A DNA stretch of 5,021 nucleotides from assembly GCA_019120475.1 (NCBI GenBank), contig DWVA01000296.1:1-5021 (forward strand). Direction: 5' to 3'. Position 1 is the first letter of the stretch. Each line of letters begins with the position of its first letter. The position numbers and the translations under genes are program-made. Shown here piece after piece: positions 1 to 5,021 of the stretch. The stretch is from Candidatus Blautia intestinipullorum. GTDB taxonomy: Bacteria; Bacillota; Clostridia; Lachnospirales; Lachnospiraceae. The notes below the pieces were generated by a model. The model was not told the DNA's origin. It saw only the letters and a program-made list of their open reading frames with translations, and made no database searches.

Positions 1-449
1 TTCATAGCTCCGCTGTAGGATACCGCATAGAAAAATTCCCGTATCATTTCTGTATCCAGGGTTCCGAGCTGAGGTACGGTAAAATCAGCATCGTATTTCA
101 GATACGGGCGTCCTGACAGATCGATTGCAGAGAGCGCCAGCGTCTCATCCATCGGCAGGATAAAATATCCGTATCGCTTTATTCCCGCTTTGGTGCCAAG
201 GGCGTTTTGCAGCGCCTGCCCGAGCACGATCCCGGTATCTTCCACTGTATGGTGGCTGTCCACTTCCAGATCTCCAGACACTTTTACACTCAGGTCGAAC
301 AGCCCGTGTCTTGCGAATCCGTCCAGCATGTGATCAAAGAACGGGATTCCGGTATCAATCTGATTATCTCCCTGGCCGTCAAGATTGATGGTAAGGGCGA
401 TATCGGTCTCTTTTGTTTTTCTTGTACAGGTTCCGATTCGTTTTTCCAT
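1..449 (-). CDS. hisB: Imidazoleglycerol-phosphate dehydratase HisB, C-terminus cut by window edge
   Basis: HisB dehydrates imidazole glycerol phosphate to imidazole acetol phosphate in histidine biosynthesis; it is a cytosolic, manganese-dependent enzyme. Reading down from the ATG at 449-447 gives 149 uninterrupted codons to the left edge, beginning MEKRIGTCTRKTKETDIALT. Family signatures are clear: GIPFFDHMLDGFARHGLFD (about residues 34-52), the first metal-binding HHTVEDTGI (66-74) and PMDETLALSAIDLSGRPY (99-116). The family is usually near 195 residues, so roughly the last 45 are missing, including the second HHxxE metal motif; this is the window edge, not a broken gene. The start is set by a strong AGGAGGAG six bases upstream. 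No phosphatase domain precedes it, so this is the monofunctional form, unlike the fused enterobacterial HisB. It lies 13 bases after hisD in the same operon. Confidence 0.95.
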   Translation of the reverse strand, partial: MEKRIGTCTRKTKETDIALTINLDGQGDNQIDTGIPFFDHMLDGFARHGLFDLSVKVSGDLEVDSHHTVEDTGIVLGQALQNALGTKAGIKRYGYFILPMDETLALSAIDLSGRPYLKYDADFTVPQLGTLDTEMIREFFYAVSYSGAM

Positions 450-455
450 TGTGCA

Positions 456-463
456 CTCCTCCT
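456..463 (-). promoter_or_regulatory. hisB ribosome binding site overlapping the hisD stop
   Basis: AGGAGGAG on the minus strand lies six bases before the hisB ATG (449). Its first A is the last base of the hisD TGA stop (465-463). This fixes the hisB start and means a ribosome terminating on hisD covers the hisB initiation site, which suggests coupled translation (inferred). Confidence 0.88.
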
Positions 464-1761
464 CAGTCTTTACCGTCAAAGCGTACTTTGATAGAGTTGG
501 CGTGAGCTGTCAGATGTTCGGCCTCGGCAAATTTTTCTATGTCTGAGTGTATCTTTTCCAGAGCATCTCTTGAGTAGAAAATAATGCTTGATTTCTTGAT
601 GAAATCGTCTACCGAAAGAGGCGAGAAAAATTTCGCGGTTCCGTTTGTGGGAAGAACATGGTTTGGCCCTGCAAAATAATCTCCCAGAGGCTCACTGGAA
701 TATTCGCCGATGAAAATAGCCCCGGCATTTCGGATTTTTGTCATGACTTCAAACGGATTGGCGGTTACAATCTCCAGATGTTCTGACGCAATCTCATTTG
801 CCGCATCAATGGCATCAGTAAGATTTTCAGCGACAAGAATATGCCCGTAGTTGTCCAGCGATTTCCGGATAATCTCGCCCCGTGAGAGTTCGCTGATGAA
901 CCGGTCTGTCCAGTCGGATACTTCCTTTGCAAGCCTCTCGCTCGTTGTAACAAGGATTGCGCTTGCCATTTCATCATGTTCAGCCTGGGAGAGCAGATCG
1001 GCAGCCACATATCTTGGATTCGCGGTCTCATCCGCAAGAACGAGGATTTCGCTTGGGCCTGCCACGGAATCGATGCTCACATGTCCGTAGACTGATTTTT
1101 TAGCCAGAGCCACATAGATGTTGCCCGGCCCTACGATCTTGTCCACTTTTGGAATACTCTCTGTTCCATAGGCAAGCGCTGCGATAGCCTGAGCTCCCCC
1201 CGCCTTGTAGATGCGGTCAGCCCCCGCTTCGTGTGCAGCAACAAGAGTGGTGGCTGTAACGCGGCCGTCTCTGCCGGGCGGAGTGGTCATGATGATTTCA
1301 TCCACGCCTGCTACTTTAGCTGGTATGATGTTCATGAGCACAGAGGAAGGATAGGCGGCTTTGCCTCCCGGAACATAGACGCCGACCCGGTGCAGAGCCG
1401 TTACCTTCTGCCCGAGTATCGTTCCGTCCGGTTTACTGTCGAACCAGCTGTACTGCCGCTGCTTTTCGTGATAGGTCCGAATATTGTCAAGCGCTTTTCT
1501 TATGATATCGACAAGTCCAGGGTCTACCTCGTCATATGCCTCTTTGATCTCATCTTCAGTGACCAGGATATTGTCCGCACTGATATGGGCTCCGTCAAAT
1601 TTCTCAGTGTATTCAAAGAGGGCCTGATCCCTTTTTTCTTTTACGGCATCCAGGATTTCCCGTACGCTTTCTTCATATTTTCCGTAGCTGTTTGGACTGC
1701 GTTTCAACAGCTTTTCCAGCAGATCCGTTTTCGTATTCTGATCCAGTTTCTCAATTCTCAT
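463..1761 (-). CDS. hisD: Histidinol dehydrogenase HisD
   Basis: HisD carries out the last two steps of histidine biosynthesis, oxidising L-histidinol through histidinal to L-histidine with two NAD+; it is a zinc-dependent cytosolic homodimer. The 432-residue product is full length for the family. Visible signatures are VGVYVPGGKAAYPSSVLMN (about 126-144), KAGGAQAIAALAYGTE (186-201), KIVGPGNIYVALAK (208-221), DSVAGPSEILVLAD (231-244), SEHLEIV (326-332) and PLGDYFAGPNHVLP (358-371). By family alignment the zinc ligands correspond to Q259 and H262 in LLSQAEHDE, D361, and H420 near the C-terminus; the general acid/base pair corresponds to E327/H328. All are present, so the enzyme should be active. 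The ATG at 1761 is preceded by AGGAGGA. It starts 9 bases after hisG ends and is followed 13 bases later by hisB. Confidence 0.98.
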   Translation of the reverse strand: MRIEKLDQNTKTDLLEKLLKRSPNSYGKYEESVREILDAVKEKRDQALFEYTEKFDGAHISADNILVTEDEIKEAYDEVDPGLVDIIRKALDNIRTYHEKQRQYSWFDSKPDGTILGQKVTALHRVGVYVPGGKAAYPSSVLMNIIPAKVAGVDEIIMTTPPGRDGRVTATTLVAAHEAGADRIYKAGGAQAIAALAYGTESIPKVDKIVGPGNIYVALAKKSVYGHVSIDSVAGPSEILVLADETANPRYVAADLLSQAEHDEMASAILVTTSERLAKEVSDWTDRFISELSRGEIIRKSLDNYGHILVAENLTDAIDAANEIASEHLEIVTANPFEVMTKIRNAGAIFIGEYSSEPLGDYFAGPNHVLPTNGTAKFFSPLSVDDFIKKSSIIFYSRDALEKIHSDIEKFAEAEHLTAHANSIKVRFDGKD

Positions 1762-1765
1762 TTCT

Positions 1766-1772
1766 TCCTCCT
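1766..1772 (-). promoter_or_regulatory. hisD ribosome binding site overlapping the hisG stop
   Basis: AGGAGGA on the minus strand uses the last two bases of the hisG TAG stop (1773-1771) and lies four to five bases before the hisD ATG (1761). It supports that start and suggests termination-reinitiation between hisG and hisD. Confidence 0.88.
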
Positions 1773-2415
1773 ATTGTTCCCTGAGCAATGTCCGCAGGTC
1801 TGTAATCAGTTTTTTGACTCTGTCGTTTTCCATCCGCATACTCACCGGATTCACGATCATACGGGCAGACAGCGGGCAGACTTCCTCAAGTACTACAAGT
1901 CCGTTTTCTTTCAGAGTGGAGCCGGTCTCCACAATATCCACGATCACTTCTGAGAGACCAACGATAGGCGCCAGCTCGATCGAGCCGTTCATCTTGATGA
2001 TCTCTACAGTCTGATGTTTTTTGTTATAGAAATAATCTTTGGCGATCTTCGGATATTTTGTCGCTACGCGGATCAGTTCGTGATGCTGCAGAAGCTCTGC
2101 GGCGTCCTCGTGTCCGCACACACACATCCTGCATTTTCCGAAGCCAAGATCCAGTACTTCGTGTACTTTTCTTCCCTCCTCGATGATCGTATCCTTTCCG
2201 ACCACACCGATATCCGCAGCTCCGTATTCTACATAAGTAGGCACATCCGGACCTTTCGCAAGGAAGAACTTCAGTTTCAGTTCTTCATTGGTAAAGATCA
2301 GTTTTCTGGAATTTTTATCTTTCATTTCATCACAGGTGATGCCGAGCTTTTCCAGCATCTCCAGCGTCTTGCTTGCCAGGCGCCCTTTCGTAAGGGCAAA
2401 TGTCAGATATCTCAT
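1771..2415 (-). CDS. hisG: ATP phosphoribosyltransferase catalytic subunit, short form HisG
   Basis: HisG condenses ATP with PRPP to phosphoribosyl-ATP, the committed step of histidine biosynthesis. The 214-residue protein is the short form: it ends shortly after the periplasmic-binding-protein-like catalytic core and lacks the roughly 80-residue C-terminal ACT-like histidine-sensing domain of long HisG (about 290-300 residues). Short HisG depends on HisZ for activity and feedback inhibition, and hisZ lies directly upstream. Motifs are FALTKGRL (6-13), YGAADIGVVGKDTI (64-77) and the PRPP-binding loop IVETGSTLKENGL (161-173). The ATG at 2415 is chosen because AAAGGAG lies eight bases before it. 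Another ATG at 2422 is out of frame, one base from the Shine-Dalgarno, and meets a stop after about 30 codons. It lies 13 bases after hisZ and 9 before hisD. Confidence 0.97.
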   Translation of the reverse strand: MRYLTFALTKGRLASKTLEMLEKLGITCDEMKDKNSRKLIFTNEELKLKFFLAKGPDVPTYVEYGAADIGVVGKDTIIEEGRKVHEVLDLGFGKCRMCVCGHEDAAELLQHHELIRVATKYPKIAKDYFYNKKHQTVEIIKMNGSIELAPIVGLSEVIVDIVETGSTLKENGLVVLEEVCPLSARMIVNPVSMRMENDRVKKLITDLRTLLREQ

Positions 2416-2423
2416 ATGTCATG

Positions 2424-2430
2424 CTCCTTT
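2424..2430 (-). promoter_or_regulatory. hisG ribosome binding site overlapping the hisZ stop
   Basis: AAAGGAG on the minus strand uses two bases of the hisZ TAA stop (2431-2429) and lies eight bases before the hisG ATG (2415). The overlap implies coupled synthesis of HisZ and HisG, which form one enzyme complex; the coupling is inferred, the overlap is seen. Confidence 0.87.
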
Positions 2431-3679
2431 AATCCTGCTTTTTCAGATCCACAAGTTTTTCCTCACCGGTCTTGAGATTCAGCATTTCGATCTTTTCGTC
2501 ATCCCGCAGATATAACATGGCAGATACATCGGTTCGGCGGGCATATTCTTCGTAAATATCCCGCTCTTCTTCCGGTTCACGCTTGATCAGTTCGATGTTC
2601 CGTCCTTTGCCTCGAAAACTGCAGGCAAGAGAGACCGCATGCTCCTCGGTCTGTTCTGTATAGACGATCAGATTTTTATGTACGGTATCTACGGTAATCT
2701 TCTGCCGATTCAGTGCACTCATCAGTTCATCAACGATGATTGCAAAACCGATAGACGGTGTATTTTTCCCGAATTTCTCCAGAAGATGATCGTATCTTCC
2801 GCCGCGGACGATGGCGTCTCCGGTTCCGTACGTATAGGCACGGAAGATAACTCCTGTGTAATATCCGTAATTTCCGCTCATGCTCAGATCAAAAGTGACA
2901 TGATCCTCTGCACCGTAGAGCTTCAGGAGACGATAGATCTGCTGAAGTCTCGTGACGCCCAGACGGGCATTCAGATCCGGAGCCGCTTTCAACGCCAGAT
3001 CGAGAACTTCCGCTCCGCCTACAAGTTCGGGAAGCATATGAAATGCTTTCCTGATAGTTTCTTTTACATTTCTGCTGTCGAGAAGTTCTTCTACTCCGAA
3101 GTAATTCCTGTTTGTTATAAGAGCGCGCACTTCATTGCTCTCCTCTTCGCCAAGTTCCGCTCCGCTCATAAGGCCGCGGATGAAGTCAACATGACCGATG
3201 CTGACCTGAAATTCTTTTAACCCGACTTTTTTCAGGCCGTCTACCACCATGGCGATCATTTCCGCGTCAGCCTCAATGGAGTCCAGTCCGATCAGCTCCG
3301 CGCCGAGCTGGGTGTTCTCCTTTAATCTTCCCTGATAACTGGAATGATTGATAAATGTATTTCCGGCATAGCAGAGACGGATCGGAAAATCTTCATTCTC
3401 AAAAAGTGTTGCGGCAGCCCGTGCCACGGAAGGAGTGATATCCGGCCGGAGGGCAAGGATATTTCCTTCTCTGTCGAAGAATTTATAGAGTTCCTGTGTA
3501 GATGTGGATCCGATCTCCTCGCGGAATACGTCATAGTATTCAAACGTGGGTGTCTGTATATCCTGATAACCGTACAGATGAAGTACGGTACTCAGTTTTT
3601 TCTGAAGTGCAAGTTTGGTTTCGCATTCTTTGTTGTAAATATCCCGGACGCCTTCCGGAGTGTGAAGTTTCTGTTCCAT
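2429..3679 (-). CDS. hisZ: ATP phosphoribosyltransferase regulatory subunit HisZ
   Basis: HisZ is a catalytically dead histidyl-tRNA synthetase paralogue that assembles with short HisG and makes it active and sensitive to histidine. The 416-residue product has the class II synthetase fold: LHTPEGVRDI at 5-14, a motif-2-like segment at about 103-131, the histidine-binding-like GYYTGVIF at 272-279, and GGRYDHLLEKFG then SIGFAI (motif 3 region, 293-314). It is HisZ and not HisRS because key synthetase residues are absent: the motif 2 FR-x-E of HisRS reads FINH (109-112), and the HisRS arginine signature VRGLDYYT reads SGNYGYYT (268-275). Residues about 335-416 look like a degenerate anticodon-binding-type alpha/beta domain. 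It is the first gene of the his operon, with a strong promoter just upstream and hisG next. The ATG at 3679 has GAGGAG five bases upstream. Confidence 0.95.
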   Translation of the reverse strand: MEQKLHTPEGVRDIYNKECETKLALQKKLSTVLHLYGYQDIQTPTFEYYDVFREEIGSTSTQELYKFFDREGNILALRPDITPSVARAAATLFENEDFPIRLCYAGNTFINHSSYQGRLKENTQLGAELIGLDSIEADAEMIAMVVDGLKKVGLKEFQVSIGHVDFIRGLMSGAELGEEESNEVRALITNRNYFGVEELLDSRNVKETIRKAFHMLPELVGGAEVLDLALKAAPDLNARLGVTRLQQIYRLLKLYGAEDHVTFDLSMSGNYGYYTGVIFRAYTYGTGDAIVRGGRYDHLLEKFGKNTPSIGFAIIVDELMSALNRQKITVDTVHKNLIVYTEQTEEHAVSLACSFRGKGRNIELIKREPEEERDIYEEYARRTDVSAMLYLRDDEKIEMLNLKTGEEKLVDLKKQD

Positions 3680-3684
3680 ATGCT

Positions 3685-3691
3685 CTCCTCT
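3685..3691 (-). promoter_or_regulatory. hisZ ribosome binding site
   Basis: AGAGGAG on the minus strand lies five bases before the hisZ ATG (3679-3677). It decides the start, placing LHTPEGVRDI close to the N-terminus as expected for the family. Confidence 0.85.
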
Positions 3692-3696
3692 TTCAC

Positions 3697-3718
3697 TTTA
3701 ATGTGCTACTACGTTAAA
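3697..3718 (-). promoter_or_regulatory. Candidate operator: 22-base imperfect palindrome in the his leader
   Basis: The site begins TTTAACGT and ends ACATTAAA on the minus strand, centred between 3707 and 3708. Eight of the eleven paired positions are symmetric, and two of the three mismatches are transitions. It begins about five bases after the predicted transcription start and ends just before the ribosome binding site, a position where a bound dimeric repressor would block promoter escape. Known background: TrpR-like HisR/YerC regulators have been proposed for Firmicute his operons. That this site belongs to such a regulator is inference; I cannot match it to a known consensus from memory. 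Confidence 0.5.
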
Positions 3719-3728
3719 CCACCTTGTA

Positions 3729-3757
3729 ATTATACGGATTTTATACTGCCCTGTCAA
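3729..3757 (-). promoter_or_regulatory. Sigma-A promoter of the his operon, perfect consensus
   Basis: On the minus strand TTGACA (3757-3752) is followed by exactly 17 bases and then TATAAT (3734-3729). Both hexamers and the spacing match the housekeeping consensus. Transcription should start near 3722-3724, giving a leader of about 43 bases before the hisZ ATG. The -35 box contains the recU stop codon (TGA, 3756-3754), so the promoter partly lies inside recU. Such a strong core promoter would be expected to need repression, in keeping with the palindrome just downstream. Confidence 0.9.
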
Positions 3758-4287
3758 TCCCTGCGGTCCAGATCTTTCTGTATCAGATCAAGATAAGGTA
3801 CGAAGTACCCCTGCTTCAGTTCCATGAACCATCCCGGCTCCAGTTCGTCATACCGGAAACTTTTCCTTCCGCCCTGTTCCGCCCGATCCCAGAACTTTCT
3901 GATCTGTTCATACCGCATATAATACAGTTCATCCCGTGTACTGAAGTAAATAAGCAGAAAAGAAATTCCTCCCTGTTTCTCAAATTTTTCCATAAAGTCC
4001 ATCTGATGCGCATGGACGTTCTGGAGAGGAAAAGTATCCGCTCTGCATTCTTTTGCGTCGAAGCAGACTGGGATTCCCTGTACCGCTCCGATATAATCCA
4101 CCGTACTGATCTTGTCGAAATAAGCCAGAGTAATATGCCGGTTTTCCTGATCAATTTTAACCGGCGTGATGGGGGTTGGAATCTTTTGGATTAAAGCAAG
4201 ACCCATCTCCGAGTATCTTTCATTTGTATGATTGATAAATTCTTCTAAAGTTGATCCGCGAAGCCCTCTTGAATTCCATGTGGCCAT
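3754..4287 (-). CDS. recU: Holliday junction resolvase RecU
   Basis: RecU is the Firmicute Holliday junction resolvase. It cuts four-way junctions during recombinational repair and chromosome segregation and also modulates RecA; it is a cytosolic homodimer. The 177-residue product begins MATWNSRGLRGSTLEEFINH and is normal family length. The nuclease core is visible as STVDYIGAVQGIPVCFDAKEC (61-81): D64, D77 and K79 fit the PD-(D/E)xK arrangement. Further conserved stretches are TFPLQNVHAHQ (85-95), EKQGGISFLLIYF (103-115) and GGRKSFRYDEL (139-149). The ATG at 4287 is chosen because AAAGGAG lies nine bases upstream and homologues begin with this NSRG-containing segment. An in-frame upstream ATG at 4395 would add 36 low-complexity, charged residues lying inside the preceding gene and is unlikely. 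The start overlaps the pseudouridine synthase gene by 43 bases. Alternative: a RecU-like paralogue, but the active site is intact. Confidence 0.93.
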   Translation of the reverse strand: MATWNSRGLRGSTLEEFINHTNERYSEMGLALIQKIPTPITPVKIDQENRHITLAYFDKISTVDYIGAVQGIPVCFDAKECRADTFPLQNVHAHQMDFMEKFEKQGGISFLLIYFSTRDELYYMRYEQIRKFWDRAEQGGRKSFRYDELEPGWFMELKQGYFVPYLDLIQKDLDRRD

Positions 4288-5021
4288 TGCATACCGCTCC
4301 TTTTTATGTTTTTGTCTGCGCATATCCTGAGAAAAATCTCCGGCGGAGGAGCTGTTATTGTCTTCCCGGACAGTTCCGAGAGTGTACCGCCGCATACCGG
4401 GATACAGAGTCTGACAGAGTGGAGCAGCTGGGATTTCAATCCGTAAGCACTCCTGTACTGGTCGTTGATGCGTCGGTCTCCGTATTTATAATCTCCTATG
4501 ATCGGATGCCCCTGAGAGGCCATGTGAGCGCGGATCTGGTGGGTCTTTCCCGTGATCAGATGCACTTCCAGCAAAGTGACGTCATCCCCTGTTTCGAGGG
4601 GGCGGTATTCGGTTTGTATCTCTGAGGCTCCTTCCTTTTTCTCTTTGCTGAAAACAACACGGTTGGTACGGGGATCTTTTTTCAGATAACCGCTGAGCCG
4701 CCCTTTTTCTTTCACAGTACCGGCTACCAGGCAGAGATAATATTTTTTCAGGCTTCTGTTCCGGAACATAGCGCTTAGCTCCTGAAGAGCGGAAAGTGTT
4801 TTCCCTGCCGCGACAATACCGCTTGTGTTGCGATCCAGCCGGTTGCATACTGCAGGATGGAATGTGCGCAGTTCTGATTCCGTAATCTGGCGGGTATCGA
4901 GAAGATATCCTGTCAGGTATTCCACCAGGGATACATCATCTTTGGATGCCTTCTGGGAAAGCATTCCCGCCGGCTTGTTTATAAAGATTGTATGTCTGTC
5001 CTCATATAATATGTCAAGATC
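4245..5021 (-). CDS. RluA-family rRNA pseudouridine synthase, N-terminus cut by window edge
   Basis: Enzymes of this family convert specific uridines to pseudouridine, mostly in 23S rRNA (RluC/RluD type) and sometimes in tRNA. The frame is open to the right edge, giving 258 visible residues beginning DLDILYEDRHTIFINKPAGM, which matches the family's opening YED-x-x-x-x-x-NKPAGM segment. The catalytic loop is NRLDRNTSG (visible residues 60-68; nucleophile D63), with N where many members have H. LITGKTHQIRAH (155-166), GHPIIGDYKYG (171-181) and LLHSVRL (199-205) complete the core. The true start, and any S4 RNA-binding domain, lie beyond the edge; a first ATG at 4964 would delete the conserved NKPAG segment and is not the start. 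The last 16 or so residues lie after the conserved core, and the final 13 are encoded within the overlap with recU. The target uridine cannot be told from the sequence, so no symbol is given. Confidence 0.92.
   Translation of the reverse strand, partial: DLDILYEDRHTIFINKPAGMLSQKASKDDVSLVEYLTGYLLDTRQITESELRTFHPAVCNRLDRNTSGIVAAGKTLSALQELSAMFRNRSLKKYYLCLVAGTVKEKGRLSGYLKKDPRTNRVVFSKEKKEGASEIQTEYRPLETGDDVTLLEVHLITGKTHQIRAHMASQGHPIIGDYKYGDRRINDQYRSAYGLKSQLLHSVRLCIPVCGGTLSELSGKTITAPPPEIFLRICADKNIKRSGMQWPHGIQEGFADQL
4297..4303 (-). promoter_or_regulatory. recU ribosome binding site inside the upstream gene
   Basis: AAAGGAG on the minus strand lies nine bases before the recU ATG (4287). It is embedded in the coding sequence of the pseudouridine synthase (its K-R-S codons), and it favours the 177-residue RecU over the longer in-frame alternative. 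Confidence 0.8.

Noticed and set aside
1231..1953. A 240-codon open frame on the plus strand, antisense to hisD and the end of hisG
   Set aside because: It lies opposite two well-conserved genes, has no convincing ribosome binding site or promoter that I can see, and its translation resembles no family I know. It is best explained as a by-product of hisD codon use.
2639..3220. A 193-codon open frame on the plus strand, antisense to hisZ
   Set aside because: Fully contained in hisZ, with no recognisable domain and no start signals; a shadow of the real gene.
3740..3745. Second -10-like TATAAA inside the spacer of the his promoter
   Set aside because: No acceptable -35 box lies 16-18 bases upstream of it, while TATAAT at 3734-3729 pairs with a perfect -35.
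3680..3753. Possible T-box, riboswitch, attenuator or recU terminator between recU and hisZ
   Set aside because: The predicted leader is only about 43 bases, there is no histidine-codon-rich leader peptide, no T-box sequence and no GC-rich hairpin followed by a T run. The palindrome present is AT-rich at its ends and imperfect, so a protein site is more plausible than an RNA terminator.
4288..4395. In-frame 36-residue N-terminal extension of RecU from an upstream ATG at 4395
   Set aside because: It lies wholly within the pseudouridine synthase gene, is charged and low in complexity, and the good ribosome binding site at 4297-4303 serves the ATG at 4287, which gives the normal family N-terminus.
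4987..5017. TTGACA followed 19 bases later by TACAAT on the minus strand, near the right edge
   Set aside because: The spacing is poor and the bases encode the conserved opening of the pseudouridine synthase; a chance match is more likely than an internal promoter.
1..5021. Mobile element, CRISPR array, phage or defence island, or other new system
   Set aside because: Every part of the window is accounted for by six housekeeping genes with short gaps. I saw no repeats, transposase, integrase, att-like duplications or genes of unknown function.

Overview
This window looks like an ordinary chromosomal stretch from a Firmicute, most likely a Clostridia/Lachnospiraceae-type gut anaerobe. The reasons are RecU (the Firmicute-type Holliday junction resolvase), a two-component ATP phosphoribosyltransferase (short HisG plus HisZ), strong AGGAGG-type ribosome binding sites, and the close resemblance of all the proteins to families common in that group. 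The taxonomic placement is inferred from protein character; no search was run.

All six genes lie on the minus strand, so the biological order runs from right to left. At the right edge is an RluA-family pseudouridine synthase (4245-5021) whose 5' end lies outside the window. It overlaps by 43 bases the start of recU (3754-4287). A 74-base gap follows. It holds a perfect-consensus sigma-A promoter (TTGACA, 17-base spacer, TATAAT), a 22-base imperfect palindrome just downstream of the predicted start of transcription, and the hisZ ribosome binding site. From there runs a compact histidine biosynthesis operon: hisZ (2429-3679), hisG (1771-2415), hisD (463-1761) and hisB (1-449, cut by the left edge).

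The his genes cover the first step of the pathway (HisZ and short HisG form the feedback-regulated ATP phosphoribosyltransferase), a middle step (HisB dehydratase) and the last two oxidations (HisD). The remaining his genes presumably follow beyond the left edge. The internal his gaps are only 9-13 bases, and each internal ribosome binding site overlaps the stop codon of the gene before it, which suggests translational coupling.

I found no mobile element, CRISPR array, tRNA/rRNA, T-box leader or convincing terminator, and no evidence of a new system. The best lead is the promoter/operator region before hisZ, where the palindrome may be the site of a histidine-responsive repressor. There is no gene-free stretch longer than 300 bases.
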